Below, one piece after another: positions 18,510 through 27,981 of a DNA stretch of 64,000 bases. Source of the DNA: Tepidicaulis marinus (GTDB taxonomy: Bacteria > Pseudomonadota > Alphaproteobacteria > Parvibaculales > Parvibaculaceae); assembly GCF_000739695.1 (NCBI RefSeq), contig NZ_BBIO01000002.1:219534-283533 (forward strand), read 5' to 3'. The notes under the pieces are model-generated. The model was not told the origin of the DNA. It did no database searches and saw only the letters and a list, made by a program, of their open reading frames with translations. Positions within the stretch are counted from its first letter, which is position 1. Every line of letters begins with the position of its first letter. The position numbers and the translations under genes were made by a program.

Positions 18510-19445
18510 TCATTCCTTCGGGAAATCGAGCCCCATCTGCGAATAGCGTTCCGGGTCGTCACCCCACTTTTCGCGCACCTTGACGAAGATGAAAAGATGC
18601 ACGCGCCGCTCCAGCATCTCTTCCAGTTCCTTACGCGCCTGGGCACCGATGGATTTCAGCGTCGCGCCCTGTTTGCCGATCAGGATCTTCTTATGCGCCT
18701 CGCGCTGCACATAGATCACCTGCTCGATGCGCGCCGAGCCGTCCTTCAACTCCTTCCAGCTTTCCGTCTCCACGGTGAGCTGATAGGGCAACTCCTGATG
18801 GAGGCGTAAAAAGAGCTTCTCGCGCGTCACTTCCGCCGCCAGATTGCGCATCGGCGCATCGGCAATCTGGTCTTCCGGGTAAAGCCAGGGGCCGGGCGGC
18901 ACATGGGCGGCGAGATAAGCGCGCAGATCCGCCACCCCGTCGCCTTTTTCCGCCGAGATCATGAAGGTTTCCGCGAACGGCACTTTGGCGTTGATATCGG
19001 CGGCCAGCACCAGAAGCTCTTCGCGGCGGATGAGGTCGATCTTGTTGAGCGCCAGCAAAAGCGGGCGGCGCACATCCTGAAGGCCCTTTAAAATGGCCTC
19101 TACCTCTTCTGTCAGCCCGCGCTGGGCATCGACCAGCAACACCACGAGATCGGCATCCTCCGCCCCGCCCCAGGCAGCCTGCACCATGGCCCGGTCGAGG
19201 CGGCGGCGCGGGCGGAAAATACCGGGCGTGTCGACGAAGACGAGCTGGCTCTGCCCCTCGATCGCAATGCCGCGCAGGCGCGAGCGCGTGGTCTGCACTT
19301 TATGGGTGACGATGGCGACTTTCGAGCCGACCATCTGATTGAGCAGCGTGGACTTGCCCGCATTGGGCGCGCCGATCAGCGCCACGAAACCGGCCCGCTG
19401 GCCGTCTGCGCTCTTCAAGATCCCGCCGGTGGGCGCCTCACTCAT
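18510..19445 (-). CDS. era: GTPase Era
   Basis: 311 residues from the ATG at 19445. An in-frame ATG six codons upstream is also possible, but the chosen start overlaps the rnc stop by 8 bp, as expected for coupled genes. The GTPase domain has GAPNAGKS (25-32), DTPGIF, NKID, and SAEKGDGV. The C-terminal KH domain includes VIYVQREAHKKILIGKQGATLKSIG, which binds the 3' end of 16S rRNA. Era assists 30S maturation. It sits in the conserved lepB-rnc-era order. Confidence 0.96.
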   Translation of the reverse strand: MSEAPTGGILKSADGQRAGFVALIGAPNAGKSTLLNQMVGSKVAIVTHKVQTTRSRLRGIAIEGQSQLVFVDTPGIFRPRRRLDRAMVQAAWGGAEDADLVVLLVDAQRGLTEEVEAILKGLQDVRRPLLLALNKIDLIRREELLVLAADINAKVPFAETFMISAEKGDGVADLRAYLAAHVPPGPWLYPEDQIADAPMRNLAAEVTREKLFLRLHQELPYQLTVETESWKELKDGSARIEQVIYVQREAHKKILIGKQGATLKSIGAQARKELEEMLERRVHLFIFVKVREKWGDDPERYSQMGLDFPKE

Positions 19446-20163
19446 ATCCTTCAACCTTTTCACGCTTGAGCAGCTTTTCCGCCGCCATCTGTTCCGCCGC
19501 CCGTTTGGAAGAGCCGAGCCCCTTGGCAGGTTTATGCCCTTCGACGCTCACTTCCACCTCGAATGTCGGGGCATGATCCGGCCCCTTGCGCCCGGCCAGG
19601 CTGTAACGCGGCAGGCCGAAGCCGCCCGCCTGCGCCCATTCCTGCAGCACGGTTTTGGAATCGCGCGGCGGGCGCAGATCGAGCTGCAGACGCGGGCGCC
19701 AATGCCGTTCGATAAAGGCCTCGGCCGCCTCAAGCCCGCCATCGAGATAAAGCGCGCCGATCACCGCTTCGCAAACATCAGCGAGGATCGTCGCATGGCG
19801 CCGCCCGCCGGCCCGCGCCTCGCCCGCGCTCATGGCGATATATTTGCCAAAGCCTGCTTCCTGCGCCACCGCCTCGCAGGTTTCCGCCCGCACAAGCGCG
19901 TTGAGCCGCACGGCCAGATCCCCTTCCCGCTCGCCCGGAAAGGTCTCGATCAGCATCCGCGCGATCACAAGCCCAAGCACCCGGTCGCCCAGAAACTCAA
20001 GCCGCTCATAACTGCCATGGGGCCCTTCCGGCACGCTGCTCATATGGGTCAGCGCTTCGCTCAAAAGCGACGGGTTCTGAAAGCTGTGGCCCAGAACGGC
20101 GCTCAGCGGATGGGAAGAAGGCGTATCGCTGGTATCGGTGTCGTTGCGCGGCTTGCGCGGCAT
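19438..20163 (-). CDS. rnc: Ribonuclease III
   Basis: 241 residues. The nuclease domain holds the signature ERLEFLGDRVLGL (residues 53-65), with the acidic residues that bind magnesium, and the later ADVCEAVIGALYLDGG with the second acidic pair. A double-stranded RNA-binding domain follows at about 168-238. RNase III processes rRNA precursors and structured mRNAs. It begins 3 bp after the lepB stop and overlaps era by 8 bp. Confidence 0.96.
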   Translation of the reverse strand: MPRKPRNDTDTSDTPSSHPLSAVLGHSFQNPSLLSEALTHMSSVPEGPHGSYERLEFLGDRVLGLVIARMLIETFPGEREGDLAVRLNALVRAETCEAVAQEAGFGKYIAMSAGEARAGGRRHATILADVCEAVIGALYLDGGLEAAEAFIERHWRPRLQLDLRPPRDSKTVLQEWAQAGGFGLPRYSLAGRKGPDHAPTFEVEVSVEGHKPAKGLGSSKRAAEQMAAEKLLKREKVEGYE

Positions 20164-20166
20164 CTG

Positions 20167-20925
20167 TCAGTCAACCTCATGGAAAAGGCGGTTCCAGCGC
20201 GTGGCCGAAAACCAGTTCCAAATTTCCCAAATACGAGCGCTGCCATCGGTGGAGAAGAAAATCACTTCCGCCCGGCCGACGAGATTCTCAAACGGCACAT
20301 AGCCCACTTCGCTGGGCACGCGGCTGTCGTTCGAATTGTCCCTGTTGTCGCCCATCATGAAGTAATGGCCCTCGGGGACTTTATAAACGCCGGTATTGTC
20401 GAGATAGCCATTGGCATCAGTGTCGAGTGTCGTGTAGCTGACGCCGTTCGGCAGCGTCTCGCGGTATTGCGGATAGCGGCGCAAATCGCCCGAGGGCGCT
20501 TTCTCGATGAAATCTTCCAGCCGCTCGCGCTTCACCGGCTTGCCGTTGATATGCAGGATGCCCCGGCGGACCTGAATTTCATCGCCGGGCAGCCCGATCA
20601 GGCGCTTGATGAAATCGGTTTGATTGTCGGTCGGTTTTTTGAAGACGATCACATCGCCCCGCTCCGGCTGGCTGGCGAGCACCCGCCCGTCGAAAATCGG
20701 CAGCGAGAACGGGAAGGAATGCTTGGAATAGCCGTAAGAGAATTTGGAGACGAAAAGATAATCCCCGATCAGGAGCGTCGGGATCATCGAGCCAGAGGGG
20801 ATGTTGAACGGCTGGAAGAGAAAGGCGCGGATGATCAGCGCGATCACCACCGCGTAGGTCACCGTGCGCGCGGTATCGACCCACTCGCTCTCCCGGAAAT
20901 TCTTTACCTTGTCTGTCATCGACAT
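20167..20925 (-). CDS. lepB: Signal peptidase I
   Basis: 252 residues. One N-terminal membrane helix (about 19-37) precedes PSGSMIPTLLIGDY, with the catalytic Ser46, and the DFIKRLIGLPGD segment with the general base Lys108. The later MGDNRDNSNDSR box is diagnostic. It cleaves signal peptides on the periplasmic side. It lies in the block acpS-lepB-rnc-era on the minus strand. An alternative start two codons in is possible. Confidence 0.96.
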   Translation of the reverse strand: MSMTDKVKNFRESEWVDTARTVTYAVVIALIIRAFLFQPFNIPSGSMIPTLLIGDYLFVSKFSYGYSKHSFPFSLPIFDGRVLASQPERGDVIVFKKPTDNQTDFIKRLIGLPGDEIQVRRGILHINGKPVKRERLEDFIEKAPSGDLRRYPQYRETLPNGVSYTTLDTDANGYLDNTGVYKVPEGHYFMMGDNRDNSNDSRVPSEVGYVPFENLVGRAEVIFFSTDGSARIWEIWNWFSATRWNRLFHEVD

Positions 20926-21039
20926 TGCCTACCGGCTCCCCCGCAAATCACCGCCCGGCGCCCGCGCGCCAAAGCGGCGCGACCATAGCATACCAGACCG
21001 GCAAGCCTAATCCTTTCCTGAGGCGGATGGACGCAGGGA

Positions 21040-21447
21040 TCAGTCCTTAGGGACGGGCAAAGCTTCAATGATCACAAAGGCTTGGGCGAGCGGATCATCA
21101 TCGGTGATGGTGAGGTGGATATGGGCGGCCATGCCCGCCGGGGTCATCGCCTCCAGCCGTTTCAGCGCGCCGCCCGTCAGCTTCATGGTGGGCTGGCCGG
21201 TGGCAAGGTTCACCACCCCCATATCCTTCCAGAAAACGCTCTGGCGGATGCCGGTGCCGAGCGCTTTGGAACAAGCTTCCTTGGCGGCAAAGCGCTTGGC
21301 GTAAGAGGCGGCGCGGTTGCGGCGGCGATCGGACTTCTTGCGTTCGATATCGGTGAAAACGCGGGTGGTGAACCGCTCGCCGTGGCGCTCCAATACCTTG
21401 GCCACCCGGCGGATGTCGATCAGGTCATTGCCCATGCCGATAATCAT
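21040..21447 (-). CDS. acpS: Holo-[acyl-carrier-protein] synthase
   Basis: 135 residues. The protein opens [15 protein letters not shown], with metal-binding Asp8, and carries [16 protein letters not shown], with Glu57 as the other metal ligand. It transfers 4'-phosphopantetheine from CoA to ACP. A short basic insertion ([10 protein letters not shown]) sits between the two motifs, as in many alphaproteobacterial forms. The start overlaps the pdxJ stop by 4 bp, so the genes are translationally coupled. Confidence 0.95.
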   Translation of the reverse strand: MIIGMGNDLIDIRRVAKVLERHGERFTTRVFTDIERKKSDRRRNRAASYAKRFAAKEACSKALGTGIRQSVFWKDMGVVNLATGQPTMKLTGGALKRLEAMTPAGMAAHIHLTITDDDPLAQAFVIIEALPVPKD

Positions 21448-22223
21448 GAAACCTCCCGGCCCGCTTCTGCCTGCCCGCGCGCGGCCTCCATGCGGCGGCG
21501 CATTTCGCAGATAGCCGCTTCAAGGCCGATAAAAATCGCCTCGCCCACCAGAAAATGCCCGATATTCAGCTCCCGCACTTCCGCGATTGCAGCAACGGGG
21601 GCCACCGTGTCGAACGTAATGCCGTGACCGGCATGAACCTCAAGCCCCATGGAGGCGCCAAGAGAGGCGGCGCGCTGCAGGCGGGCAAGCTCACGCGCGG
21701 CTTCTTCCGTTTTTCCATCGGCAAAGGCATCGCAATAAGCGCCGGTGTGAAGTTCGACGACCGGCGCGCCGAGCCGCACCGCCGCTTCAAGCTGCGCCTC
21801 GCTTGCCTCGATGAAAAGAGAAACCCGCGAGCCTGCATCGGAAAGGCGGGCGACGAAAGGCGCCAGATGATTGTGCGCGCCAGCGGCATCAAGCCCGCCT
21901 TCGGTGGTGCGCTCCTCGCGCTTTTCCGGCACGAGGCAGCAAGCATGGGGCTTATGGCGCAGCGCGATTTGCAGCATTTCCTCGGTTGCCGCCATTTCAA
22001 GATTGAGCGGCAGGCCGATCTCAGCCGAAAGCCGCTCGATATCCTCATCGGAAATATGCCGGCGGTCCTCGCGCAGATGGGCGGTAATGCCGTCCGCCCC
22101 GGCCTTTTGCGCCAGATGCGCGGCACGCAGCGGTTCAGGATGACGCCCGCCCCGCGCGTTCCGGATCGTGGCCACATGGTCGATATTGACCCCAAGGCGC
22201 AAATTCTTGCCGCTGCCAGTCAT
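21444..22223 (-). CDS. pdxJ: Pyridoxine 5'-phosphate synthase
   Basis: 259 residues. PdxJ condenses 1-deoxy-D-xylulose 5-phosphate with 3-amino-2-oxopropyl phosphate to form PNP. Motifs are [17 protein letters not shown] at the N-terminus, [11 protein letters not shown], the [10 protein letters not shown] stretch, and HAGHGITF near the C-terminus. It follows the DUF2062 gene by 39 bp and overlaps acpS. The pdxJ-acpS pair is conserved in proteobacteria. Confidence 0.96.
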   Translation of the reverse strand: MTGSGKNLRLGVNIDHVATIRNARGGRHPEPLRAAHLAQKAGADGITAHLREDRRHISDEDIERLSAEIGLPLNLEMAATEEMLQIALRHKPHACCLVPEKREERTTEGGLDAAGAHNHLAPFVARLSDAGSRVSLFIEASEAQLEAAVRLGAPVVELHTGAYCDAFADGKTEEAARELARLQRAASLGASMGLEVHAGHGITFDTVAPVAAIAEVRELNIGHFLVGEAIFIGLEAAICEMRRRMEAARGQAEAGREVS

Positions 22224-22262
22224 CCTGCTCCTCGCGTATTCGGCTTATTCGGCCTCACTGGT

Positions 22263-22856
22263 TTATTCGGGAAGGGCCTGCCCTTGCCTTTCGGACATTT
22301 TGGCATTCCTGTGCCGTGCCCGCTGCGCCAGGGTCTCGCGGCGCTTCTTCTGATAGGCTTCCACCGCCGGTTTCGAGACGAAATAGATCGCGACGGCGGC
22401 CGGTACACCCAGAAGCACGCTGCCCAGCGACATCGGGCCGATTATCGGCAGCACCTTATCGAGAGCCTGGTTGAAGAACAGGTCCGATGACAGCGCAGTT
22501 GGATGCATATTGGCTGGCTTATCGTAGGACAACAGCCAGCGCCCCAGATCGTAAGTGCCGATCCAGATGAAGGGGAAGGTGATGGGATTGCCGACGAATG
22601 TACCGAAGGCGGAGGCGATCAGATTGCCCCGGAAAATCCAAGCCACCATGAAGCCGAGCATGAAGTGAAAGCCGACAAAGGGCGTGAAGGAGGCAAAGGC
22701 GCCCGCCGCCACACCGATGGCGATGGCATGGGGAGAGCCCGACAGCCGCCAGACCCGCCGCCAGCCATATTGAAAGGCGCGCCGCCATCCGCTGCGCGGC
22801 CAAAACCATTCGCGCAAGCGCTCGATCGGATGCAATTCTTTGCGGCGGCGGAACAT
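22263..22856 (-). CDS. DUF2062 domain-containing membrane protein
   Basis: 197 residues from ATG 22856. The frame stays open far upstream over pyrE, but that extension has no family match and was discarded. The start is MFRRRKELHPIERLREWFWPR, as in DUF2062 proteins, with SGSPHAIAIGVAAGAFASFTPF and FVGNPITFPFIWIGTYDLG, the two conserved family stretches, followed by a C-terminal helix and a basic tail. Function is unknown. It lies between pyrE and pdxJ in the conserved housekeeping block, as in some other alphaproteobacteria. Confidence 0.88.
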   Translation of the reverse strand: MFRRRKELHPIERLREWFWPRSGWRRAFQYGWRRVWRLSGSPHAIAIGVAAGAFASFTPFVGFHFMLGFMVAWIFRGNLIASAFGTFVGNPITFPFIWIGTYDLGRWLLSYDKPANMHPTALSSDLFFNQALDKVLPIIGPMSLGSVLLGVPAAVAIYFVSKPAVEAYQKKRRETLAQRARHRNAKMSERQGQALPE

Positions 22857-22936
22857 CGGTCTGCGGTTCTTCCCATGGCGCCGGGCTTTTCGCCCGTTTC
22901 TGCCAATATGGCACTCAAATACTAACGCTCTATGCG

Positions 22937-23518
22937 CTATTTCGTCCGGCTGCCCGGCTTTACCGCAGGTATCTGCGCCAAATCGGGCGGCAATTTGTCC
23001 GCCTCGTAAGCGGGAATTTTCAATTTTGCGAGGGAGACGAGTTTCGTCCCGATCTTGGCCTTGCCGCCGGAGCGGTCGATAAGGCAGGCCCCGCCCACGA
23101 CCCGGCCGCCATTTTCCCGAATGGCGGCAATGGCTTCGCGCGAGGAAAGGCCGGTGGTCACGATATCCTCGACCATCAGGCAGCGCGCGCCTTTGGGGAT
23201 GGCAAAGCCCCGGCGAAGCTCGAAGCTCCCTGTCGGGCGCTCCAGAAACATCGAGGGCACGCCGAGCTGACGGCCCATTTCGTAGCCCACAATCACCCCG
23301 CCCATGGCCGGGGAGACGACGAAATCGATTTCCTTGTCGATTTCCTCGCGCACCTTGCCCGCCAGCGCCTTGCACAGCTTGGCCGCGCGCTTGGCGTCCA
23401 TCAGCGCGCGGGCGCATTGAAGATAACGGGCGCTGTGGAGCCCCGAAGAGAGAATGAAATGACCGTTGAGGAGCGCGCCTGCCTTCTCGAACTCCTTGAG
23501 CACCTGAGCTTCGTTCAT
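22937..23518 (-). CDS. pyrE: Orotate phosphoribosyltransferase
   Basis: 193 residues from ATG 23518 (MNEAQVLKEFEKAGAL), chosen over a longer open frame because a GAGAGAGGA sequence lies just upstream and the family starts here. PyrE makes OMP from orotate and PRPP. Motifs: HFILSSGLHS near the N-terminus, FVVSPAMGGVIVGYE, and the PRPP loop MVEDIVTTGLSS. It stands between rsh and the DUF2062 gene; the other pyrimidine genes here (pyrB, pyrC) are 34 kb away. Confidence 0.95.
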   Translation of the reverse strand: MNEAQVLKEFEKAGALLNGHFILSSGLHSARYLQCARALMDAKRAAKLCKALAGKVREEIDKEIDFVVSPAMGGVIVGYEMGRQLGVPSMFLERPTGSFELRRGFAIPKGARCLMVEDIVTTGLSSREAIAAIRENGGRVVGGACLIDRSGGKAKIGTKLVSLAKLKIPAYEADKLPPDLAQIPAVKPGSRTK

Positions 23519-23664
23519 GTCCTCTCTCTCCTGACGCCTCGTGTTTCCGGCGGGCCGATTTGCGGACCGGATTGCGGGAGGGCCCCGCACGGCTATGGCC
23601 TGTCTCATACCCCGCCGCCCGAAAGCGGCGCAATAGAGTTAAATGCCGCGCCCGGAAGCGGCGC

Positions 23665-25815
23665 TTAGCCGCGGGTGACTTTATTGACCACCGAGAGGCC
23701 GCGCAGCGCACTCATGATAGAGGTGAGATGCTTGAGATCGCGCACCTCCAGCATGATCTGAAGCGTATAAAAGTCGCGGTCCCGCTGGGGTGTGGAGAGC
23801 GTATCGATATTGCCGTCATAATCGGCAATCAGCGTGGCGATGGAGCCGAGCGCGCCCACCTCGTTGCGCACCATCAGCGTGATTTTGGCGAGGAAGGCAG
23901 CTTCTTCCTCGTTTTGCACATCCCAGGTCACATCGATCCAGCGCTCCGGCTCGCTGTCGAAAGCGGCCAGCGCCTCCGAATCAATCGGATAGACCGTCAC
24001 CCCTTCGCCCGGCGTCAAAATACCGACGATCCGGTCCCCGGGCAGCGGATAGGTGCCTTCGGCAAAATGCACCGCCCCGTGGGACATGCGCTTATCGAGT
24101 TTGACGAGCGGCTTCACCGCGCGCTCGCCCGACGGCAGGGCCCGCCCGCTTGCGCCCTCACCCACTTTAGGTTTGCGCACGCGCGGGTAAACCGCTTTCA
24201 AGACGTCATAGGCCTGAATGCGGCCCTCGCCGACATCGGCCAGAAGCTCCTCGATGTCCTTGCGGTCGAAGCGGCCGACAGCCCGCTCCAGCACCGCATC
24301 GCTGAACTCTTTTCCTGCCAGCTCGAAAACGCTGGAGACCATGAGGCGGCCCAGCCGGGCAAGCTCATGCTGCTGGGACTGACGGGCGGCGCGGCGGATG
24401 GCCGAGCGCGCCTTGCCGGTGGCGACAAACGCTTCCCAGGCCGGCGACGGGGTCTGCGCTTTGGAGCGGATGATTTCCACTTCATCACCGTTTTTCAGCT
24501 CGGTGCGCAGCGGCATATGGCGGCCATTGATCTTGCAGCCAACGCATGTGTCGCCAATGTCGGTATGGACCGCATAAGCGAAATCGACGGGCGTTGCCCC
24601 GCGCGGCAGCGTGATCAAAAGCCCCTTCGGCGTGAAGCAGAAAACCTGGTCGACAAAGAGCTGGAGCTTGGAATGTTCGAGCAGTTCCTCAGCCGAGCTG
24701 CCATGTTCCAGCATCTCAACAAGGTGCCGTAACCATTTGAACGTATTGGCAAATTCTTCCGAGGCTTCGGCGTGATTGCCGCGATCCTTATAGAACCAGT
24801 GCGCCGCGATGCCGTATTCGGCCACCTCGTGCAGCTTGCGGGTGCGCACTTGCACTTCCACGCGTTTGCGCTCCGGGCCGATGATCGTCGTGTGGATAGA
24901 GCGGTAGCCGTTATTCTTCGGTGTGGAGATATAGTCCTTGAAACGGCCCGGCACCATCGGCCAGGTCGTGTGCAGGATACCTACCGCCTTATAGCAATCG
25001 GCAACGTCTTCGACGATGACGCGGAAGCCGTAAATATCCGAGAGCTGCTCGAGCGAGATGGAGCGGCGCTCCATCTTCTTCCAGACCGAGAACGGTTTCT
25101 TCTCCCGCCCATAGACGACGACGTCCATGCCATGGGCCTTGAAGGTGGAGCGCAGCATCTCGCTGATCCGCTCGACGATATCGCTGCGTTCTTCCCGGAT
25201 CTGGTTGAGGCGGTTGATCAGCGTGTCGCGCGCTTCGGGCTGCAGCACCTGGAAAGAGAGGTCTTCCAGCTCCTCGCGCACTTCCTGCATGCCCATGCGC
25301 CCGGCGAGCGGGGCATAGATATCCATGGTTTCCTGGGCGATGCGCTGACGTTTTTCGGGCTTGGAGATGAAATGCAGGGTGCGCATGTTATGCAGCCGGT
25401 CGGCCAGCTTGACCAGCAGCACGCGGATATCACTCGACATGGCGAGCAGGAATTTGCGGAAATTCTCCGCCTGTTTGGCGTGCTCCGAATCCCATTCGAG
25501 GCGGGAGAGCTTCGTCACCCCGTCCACGAGATTGGCGACTTCCTTGCCAAAGAGTTCCTCGATCTCGGCCACCGTCGTATCGGTATCCTCGATCGTGTCG
25601 TGGAGAAGGCCGGTAATGATCGTCGCCGTGTCGAGACGCAGCTCGGTCAGGATGCCCGCCACTTCGATGGGGTGGGAGAAATAAGGGTCGCCGGAGGCCC
25701 GCTTCTGGTTGCCGTGTTTACGCGTGCCGAACACATAGGCACGGTTCAGCGCTGCCTCATCCGCCTGCGGGTCATAGGCAACGACACGGTCAACCAATTC
25801 GTACTGGCGCAACAC
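23665..25815 (-). CDS. rsh: Bifunctional (p)ppGpp synthetase/hydrolase
   Basis: 716 residues. It has the full long-RSH layout. The N-terminal HD hydrolase has LLHDTIEDTD (His72, Asp73, Glu76, Asp77), so hydrolysis should be active. The synthetase domain follows (about 230-350, GREKKPFSVWKKM and YGFRVIVED), then a TGS domain (about 385-445, FTPKGLLITLPRGATPVDFAYAVHTD). The C-terminal ACT domain (about 640-716) senses amino acids. Most alphaproteobacteria have one such enzyme for the stringent response. It follows rpoZ, the usual order. Confidence 0.96.
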   Translation of the reverse strand: MLRQYELVDRVVAYDPQADEAALNRAYVFGTRKHGNQKRASGDPYFSHPIEVAGILTELRLDTATIITGLLHDTIEDTDTTVAEIEELFGKEVANLVDGVTKLSRLEWDSEHAKQAENFRKFLLAMSSDIRVLLVKLADRLHNMRTLHFISKPEKRQRIAQETMDIYAPLAGRMGMQEVREELEDLSFQVLQPEARDTLINRLNQIREERSDIVERISEMLRSTFKAHGMDVVVYGREKKPFSVWKKMERRSISLEQLSDIYGFRVIVEDVADCYKAVGILHTTWPMVPGRFKDYISTPKNNGYRSIHTTIIGPERKRVEVQVRTRKLHEVAEYGIAAHWFYKDRGNHAEASEEFANTFKWLRHLVEMLEHGSSAEELLEHSKLQLFVDQVFCFTPKGLLITLPRGATPVDFAYAVHTDIGDTCVGCKINGRHMPLRTELKNGDEVEIIRSKAQTPSPAWEAFVATGKARSAIRRAARQSQQHELARLGRLMVSSVFELAGKEFSDAVLERAVGRFDRKDIEELLADVGEGRIQAYDVLKAVYPRVRKPKVGEGASGRALPSGERAVKPLVKLDKRMSHGAVHFAEGTYPLPGDRIVGILTPGEGVTVYPIDSEALAAFDSEPERWIDVTWDVQNEEEAAFLAKITLMVRNEVGALGSIATLIADYDGNIDTLSTPQRDRDFYTLQIMLEVRDLKHLTSIMSALRGLSVVNKVTRG

Positions 25816-25969
25816 CTATTCTTCACCTTTCCGCCCGGCACACCAAGCTGCCGGAACAAAATACGCCGCCCAAGCCAGGAGCCGGGGCGGCGCTGTCGGC
25901 GGGAGCACCCGCTTAACCGATTGTGCTGCAGGGCCAGTGCCCCTCTTCCCTGACTTAAGGGTGCGGCAC

Positions 25970-26365
25970 TTACTTCTGCGGTGCGTCCATCTGGCTCTGC
26001 AGAGCACGCAGCAAGTCTTCCTCGCTCATGCGGTCGCCCGCGCCCAGCGCCTCTTCGGCGCCGCCTGCGGCCTGTTCCGGCTGAGCGGCTTCCTGACCCG
26101 GCAGAAGCGCCATCGGCTCCATTTCCGGCTCGTCCGTCTCCACCCGCTTTTGCATGCTGGCGATGAAATCTTCGTAGAGCTCGGCCGGCTTGACGGTTTC
26201 CTCGGCAATCTCACGCAGGGCAACGACCGGATTTTTGTCGTTGTCGCGGTCGATCGTCAGCTCGGAACCGGCGGAAATGCTGCGGGCCCGGTGAGCAGCC
26301 AGAAGCACGAGCTCGAACCGGTTTGTGACTTTATCCACGCAATCTTCAACGGTGACACGCGCCAT
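25970..26365 (-). CDS. rpoZ: DNA-directed RNA polymerase subunit omega
   Basis: 131 residues. The start [30 protein letters not shown] is the classical omega opening, followed by [18 protein letters not shown]. Omega helps assemble RNA polymerase and is part of the ppGpp site, fitting its place upstream of rsh. The C-terminal 70 residues are acidic and Ala/Gln-rich, as in other alphaproteobacteria. An AGGAGA sequence lies 9 bp before the start. Confidence 0.95.
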   Translation of the reverse strand: MARVTVEDCVDKVTNRFELVLLAAHRARSISAGSELTIDRDNDKNPVVALREIAEETVKPAELYEDFIASMQKRVETDEPEMEPMALLPGQEAAQPEQAAGGAEEALGAGDRMSEEDLLRALQSQMDAPQK

Positions 26366-26484
26366 GCGGGCCTATCTCCTGCAATGTGAGGGATCATGTT
26401 TGCAGATTATCTAGGGGTTTGCACGCTCAAACGCAAGGGAAAACAAGCAATTAGGTGAAGAAAGGCCTGAATTACTGCCCTTTT

Positions 26485-27027
26485 TCACGCCCCCTCCCGT
26501 TCCGGCGCAATCCCCGCCAGATCCGCAGGGTCAAGCCGGCCAAGCAGCTCCCGCGCGGTGAGACCGAGAACCGGATGGCGCCATTCGGGCGCAATATCGG
26601 CAAGCGGCACCAGCACGAAAGCCCGCTGGGCAAGGCCGCTATGGGGCAGTTCCAAGGGCCGGGGCTTCCAGGGCTCGCCCGGCTGCGGCCCGCCGCCTGC
26701 CGGGGAAACGACAAGATCATCAAAGGCCAGAAGGTCGAGATCGATGATCCGCTCTTCCCAGCGCACCGCCCGCTCCCGGCCCAAAGCCTGCTCGATCCGG
26801 TGCAATTGCGCCAAAAGCGCTTCGGGCGGCAGCGCCGCTTCCACCTCCGCCACGGCGTTGATGAAATCGGGCTGCGCATAGGGGCCAACCGCCGGGGTGC
26901 GGTAAAATGGGGAAACGCGCACCGGCTCCAGCCCATGCAGGGGGAACTGGCCTAGCGCGGCGCGCAGCACATGGGCCGGGCTTTCATAAGCCCCTGCCAT
27001 ATTCGACCCGAGCGATATCAGGATCAT
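26485..27027 (-). CDS. folK: 2-amino-4-hydroxy-6-hydroxymethyldihydropteridine pyrophosphokinase
   Basis: 180 residues from ATG 27027 (MILISLGSNM); the open frame extends further but HPPK begins here. FolK transfers pyrophosphate from ATP to the hydroxymethyl pterin in folate synthesis. The signature WEERIIDLDLLAFDD has Asp96 and Asp98, the magnesium ligands. SPFYRTPAVG and QPDFINAVAEVE are the pterin-binding strands. It is upstream of rpoZ on the same strand and divergent from the UdgB gene. Confidence 0.95.
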   Translation of the reverse strand: MILISLGSNMAGAYESPAHVLRAALGQFPLHGLEPVRVSPFYRTPAVGPYAQPDFINAVAEVEAALPPEALLAQLHRIEQALGRERAVRWEERIIDLDLLAFDDLVVSPAGGGPQPGEPWKPRPLELPHSGLAQRAFVLVPLADIAPEWRHPVLGLTARELLGRLDPADLAGIAPEREGA

Positions 27028-27083
27028 GCCCACTCTTCCTGCGTACTTTAAACCGGCTGCATGCTTTAAACAGGCACCCATAC

Positions 27084-27117
27084 CTGCGATAAAGCCGGGC
27101 CTGCGATAAAGCCGGGC
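27084..27117. repeat. Tandem duplication of 17 bp
   Basis: The unit CTGCGATAAAGCCGGGC occurs twice back to back (27084-27100 and 27101-27117) in the 129-bp divergent gap between folK and udgB. The copies are identical, so the duplication is recent or under selection. It could alter promoter spacing. No protein-binding motif is recognised in it. Confidence 0.8.
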
Positions 27118-27156
27118 CTCCCGACACCGGAGCCCAACCGATCAGAAGACCGACTT

Positions 27157-27816
27157 ATGCCAAAAAAAGCCGCGCCCGCCTATACGCCCGAACCGCCGCT
27201 CGACTGCCCGCTCTGCCCGCGCCTTGTCGGCTTTCTGGACGAGCAGCGGGACAAGCACCCGGACTGGTTCAATGCGCCCGTCCCCTCTTTCGGCGACGAA
27301 GAGGCGAAGCTGTTGATCGTGGGGCTCGCTCCGGGCCTGCAAGGGGCGAACCGCACGGGCCGGCCTTTTACCGGGGATTATGCGGGCGATCTTCTCTACC
27401 CGACGCTGCTGAGCTTCGGCTGGGCCGAAGGCACGTTCAAAGCCGACCCTAATGACGGACTGAAACTGAAAGGCGCGATGATCACCAACGCGGTGCGCTG
27501 CGTACCGCCGCAGAACAAACCGACGGGCGCTGAGACCAAAACCTGCCGCGGCTTTCTCGAAGCCCGCCTTGGCGCGCTGCCGAAGCTGAAAGCCATTCTG
27601 GCGCTCGGACGCATCGCCCATGACAGCACACTGCCCGCGCTGGGGTTGAAACGCACGAGCTTCACCTTCGGCCACAACGCCGCCCATGACCTCGGCAACG
27701 GCATCACGCTTTTCGACAGCTATCATTGCTCCCGCTACAATGTGAACACGCGCCGCCTGACCGAAGAGATGTTTCACGACGTCTTCCGCTCCATCGCCGC
27801 GCATTTGGGCCGGTAG
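27157..27816 (+). CDS. Uracil-DNA glycosylase, family 5 (UdgB)
   Basis: 219 residues. Motif A, GLAPGLQGANRTGRPFTGD (56-74), with GLAPG in place of the family 4 GEAPG, identifies UdgB, which removes uracil, hypoxanthine and other deaminated bases. Four Cys (17, 20, 115, 130) fit the 4Fe-4S cluster of families 4 and 5. Motif B reads SYHCSRYNVNT, with His190. No catalytic Asp or Asn is expected in motif A of this family. It is divergent from folK and close to smpB/dapA. Confidence 0.92.
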   Translation: MPKKAAPAYTPEPPLDCPLCPRLVGFLDEQRDKHPDWFNAPVPSFGDEEAKLLIVGLAPGLQGANRTGRPFTGDYAGDLLYPTLLSFGWAEGTFKADPNDGLKLKGAMITNAVRCVPPQNKPTGAETKTCRGFLEARLGALPKLKAILALGRIAHDSTLPALGLKRTSFTFGHNAAHDLGNGITLFDSYHCSRYNVNTRRLTEEMFHDVFRSIAAHLGR

Positions 27817-27841
27817 AGTTCGGTCTGCCGAAAGGCTGTAT

Positions 27842-27939
27842 GGACCCGGGACAAGCCCGGGGTGACATTCGGTATTTGCGGATAAGCTACAGACTATCGT
27901 CTAGCTCTGTACGTCACCCCGGCCCCCGTGCCGGGGTCC
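27842..27939. repeat. REP-like inverted repeat pair
   Basis: GGACCCGGGACAAGCCCGGG, followed by GTGAC, at 27842-27866 faces a related copy in inverse orientation at 27913-27939 (GTCACCCCGGCC to GGGGTCC), about 46 bp apart. The unit is itself palindromic. The same two-arm arrangement recurs at 55119-55211, and a single copy at 37352. It lies between two convergent genes, the usual place for REP/BIME elements, which can block exonucleases or read-through. Confidence 0.85.
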
Positions 27940-27981
27940 ATGCAGCACCAGCCACAAACGAAAGCGGCAGCAGGCAATCAC

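Noticed and set aside
22857..23711. N-terminal extension of the DUF2062 protein across pyrE
   Set aside because: Pure overlap with pyrE in another frame, with Arg-rich low-complexity sequence; the family starts at 22856.
25816..25969. Hairpin between rpoZ and rsh as a terminator
   Set aside because: GCCGCC/GGCGGC arms exist but the loop is long and only a short broken T-run follows, while the two genes are normally cotranscribed.
26401..26440. rpoZ promoter
   Set aside because: Several weak -35/-10 combinations overlap on the minus strand (TTGCGT or TTGAGC with TAGATA or TAATCT) and none stands out.
27842..27939. Possible CRISPR-like repeat unit
   Set aside because: Only two arms in inverse orientation, no regular spacers and no cas genes; REP-like elements fit better.
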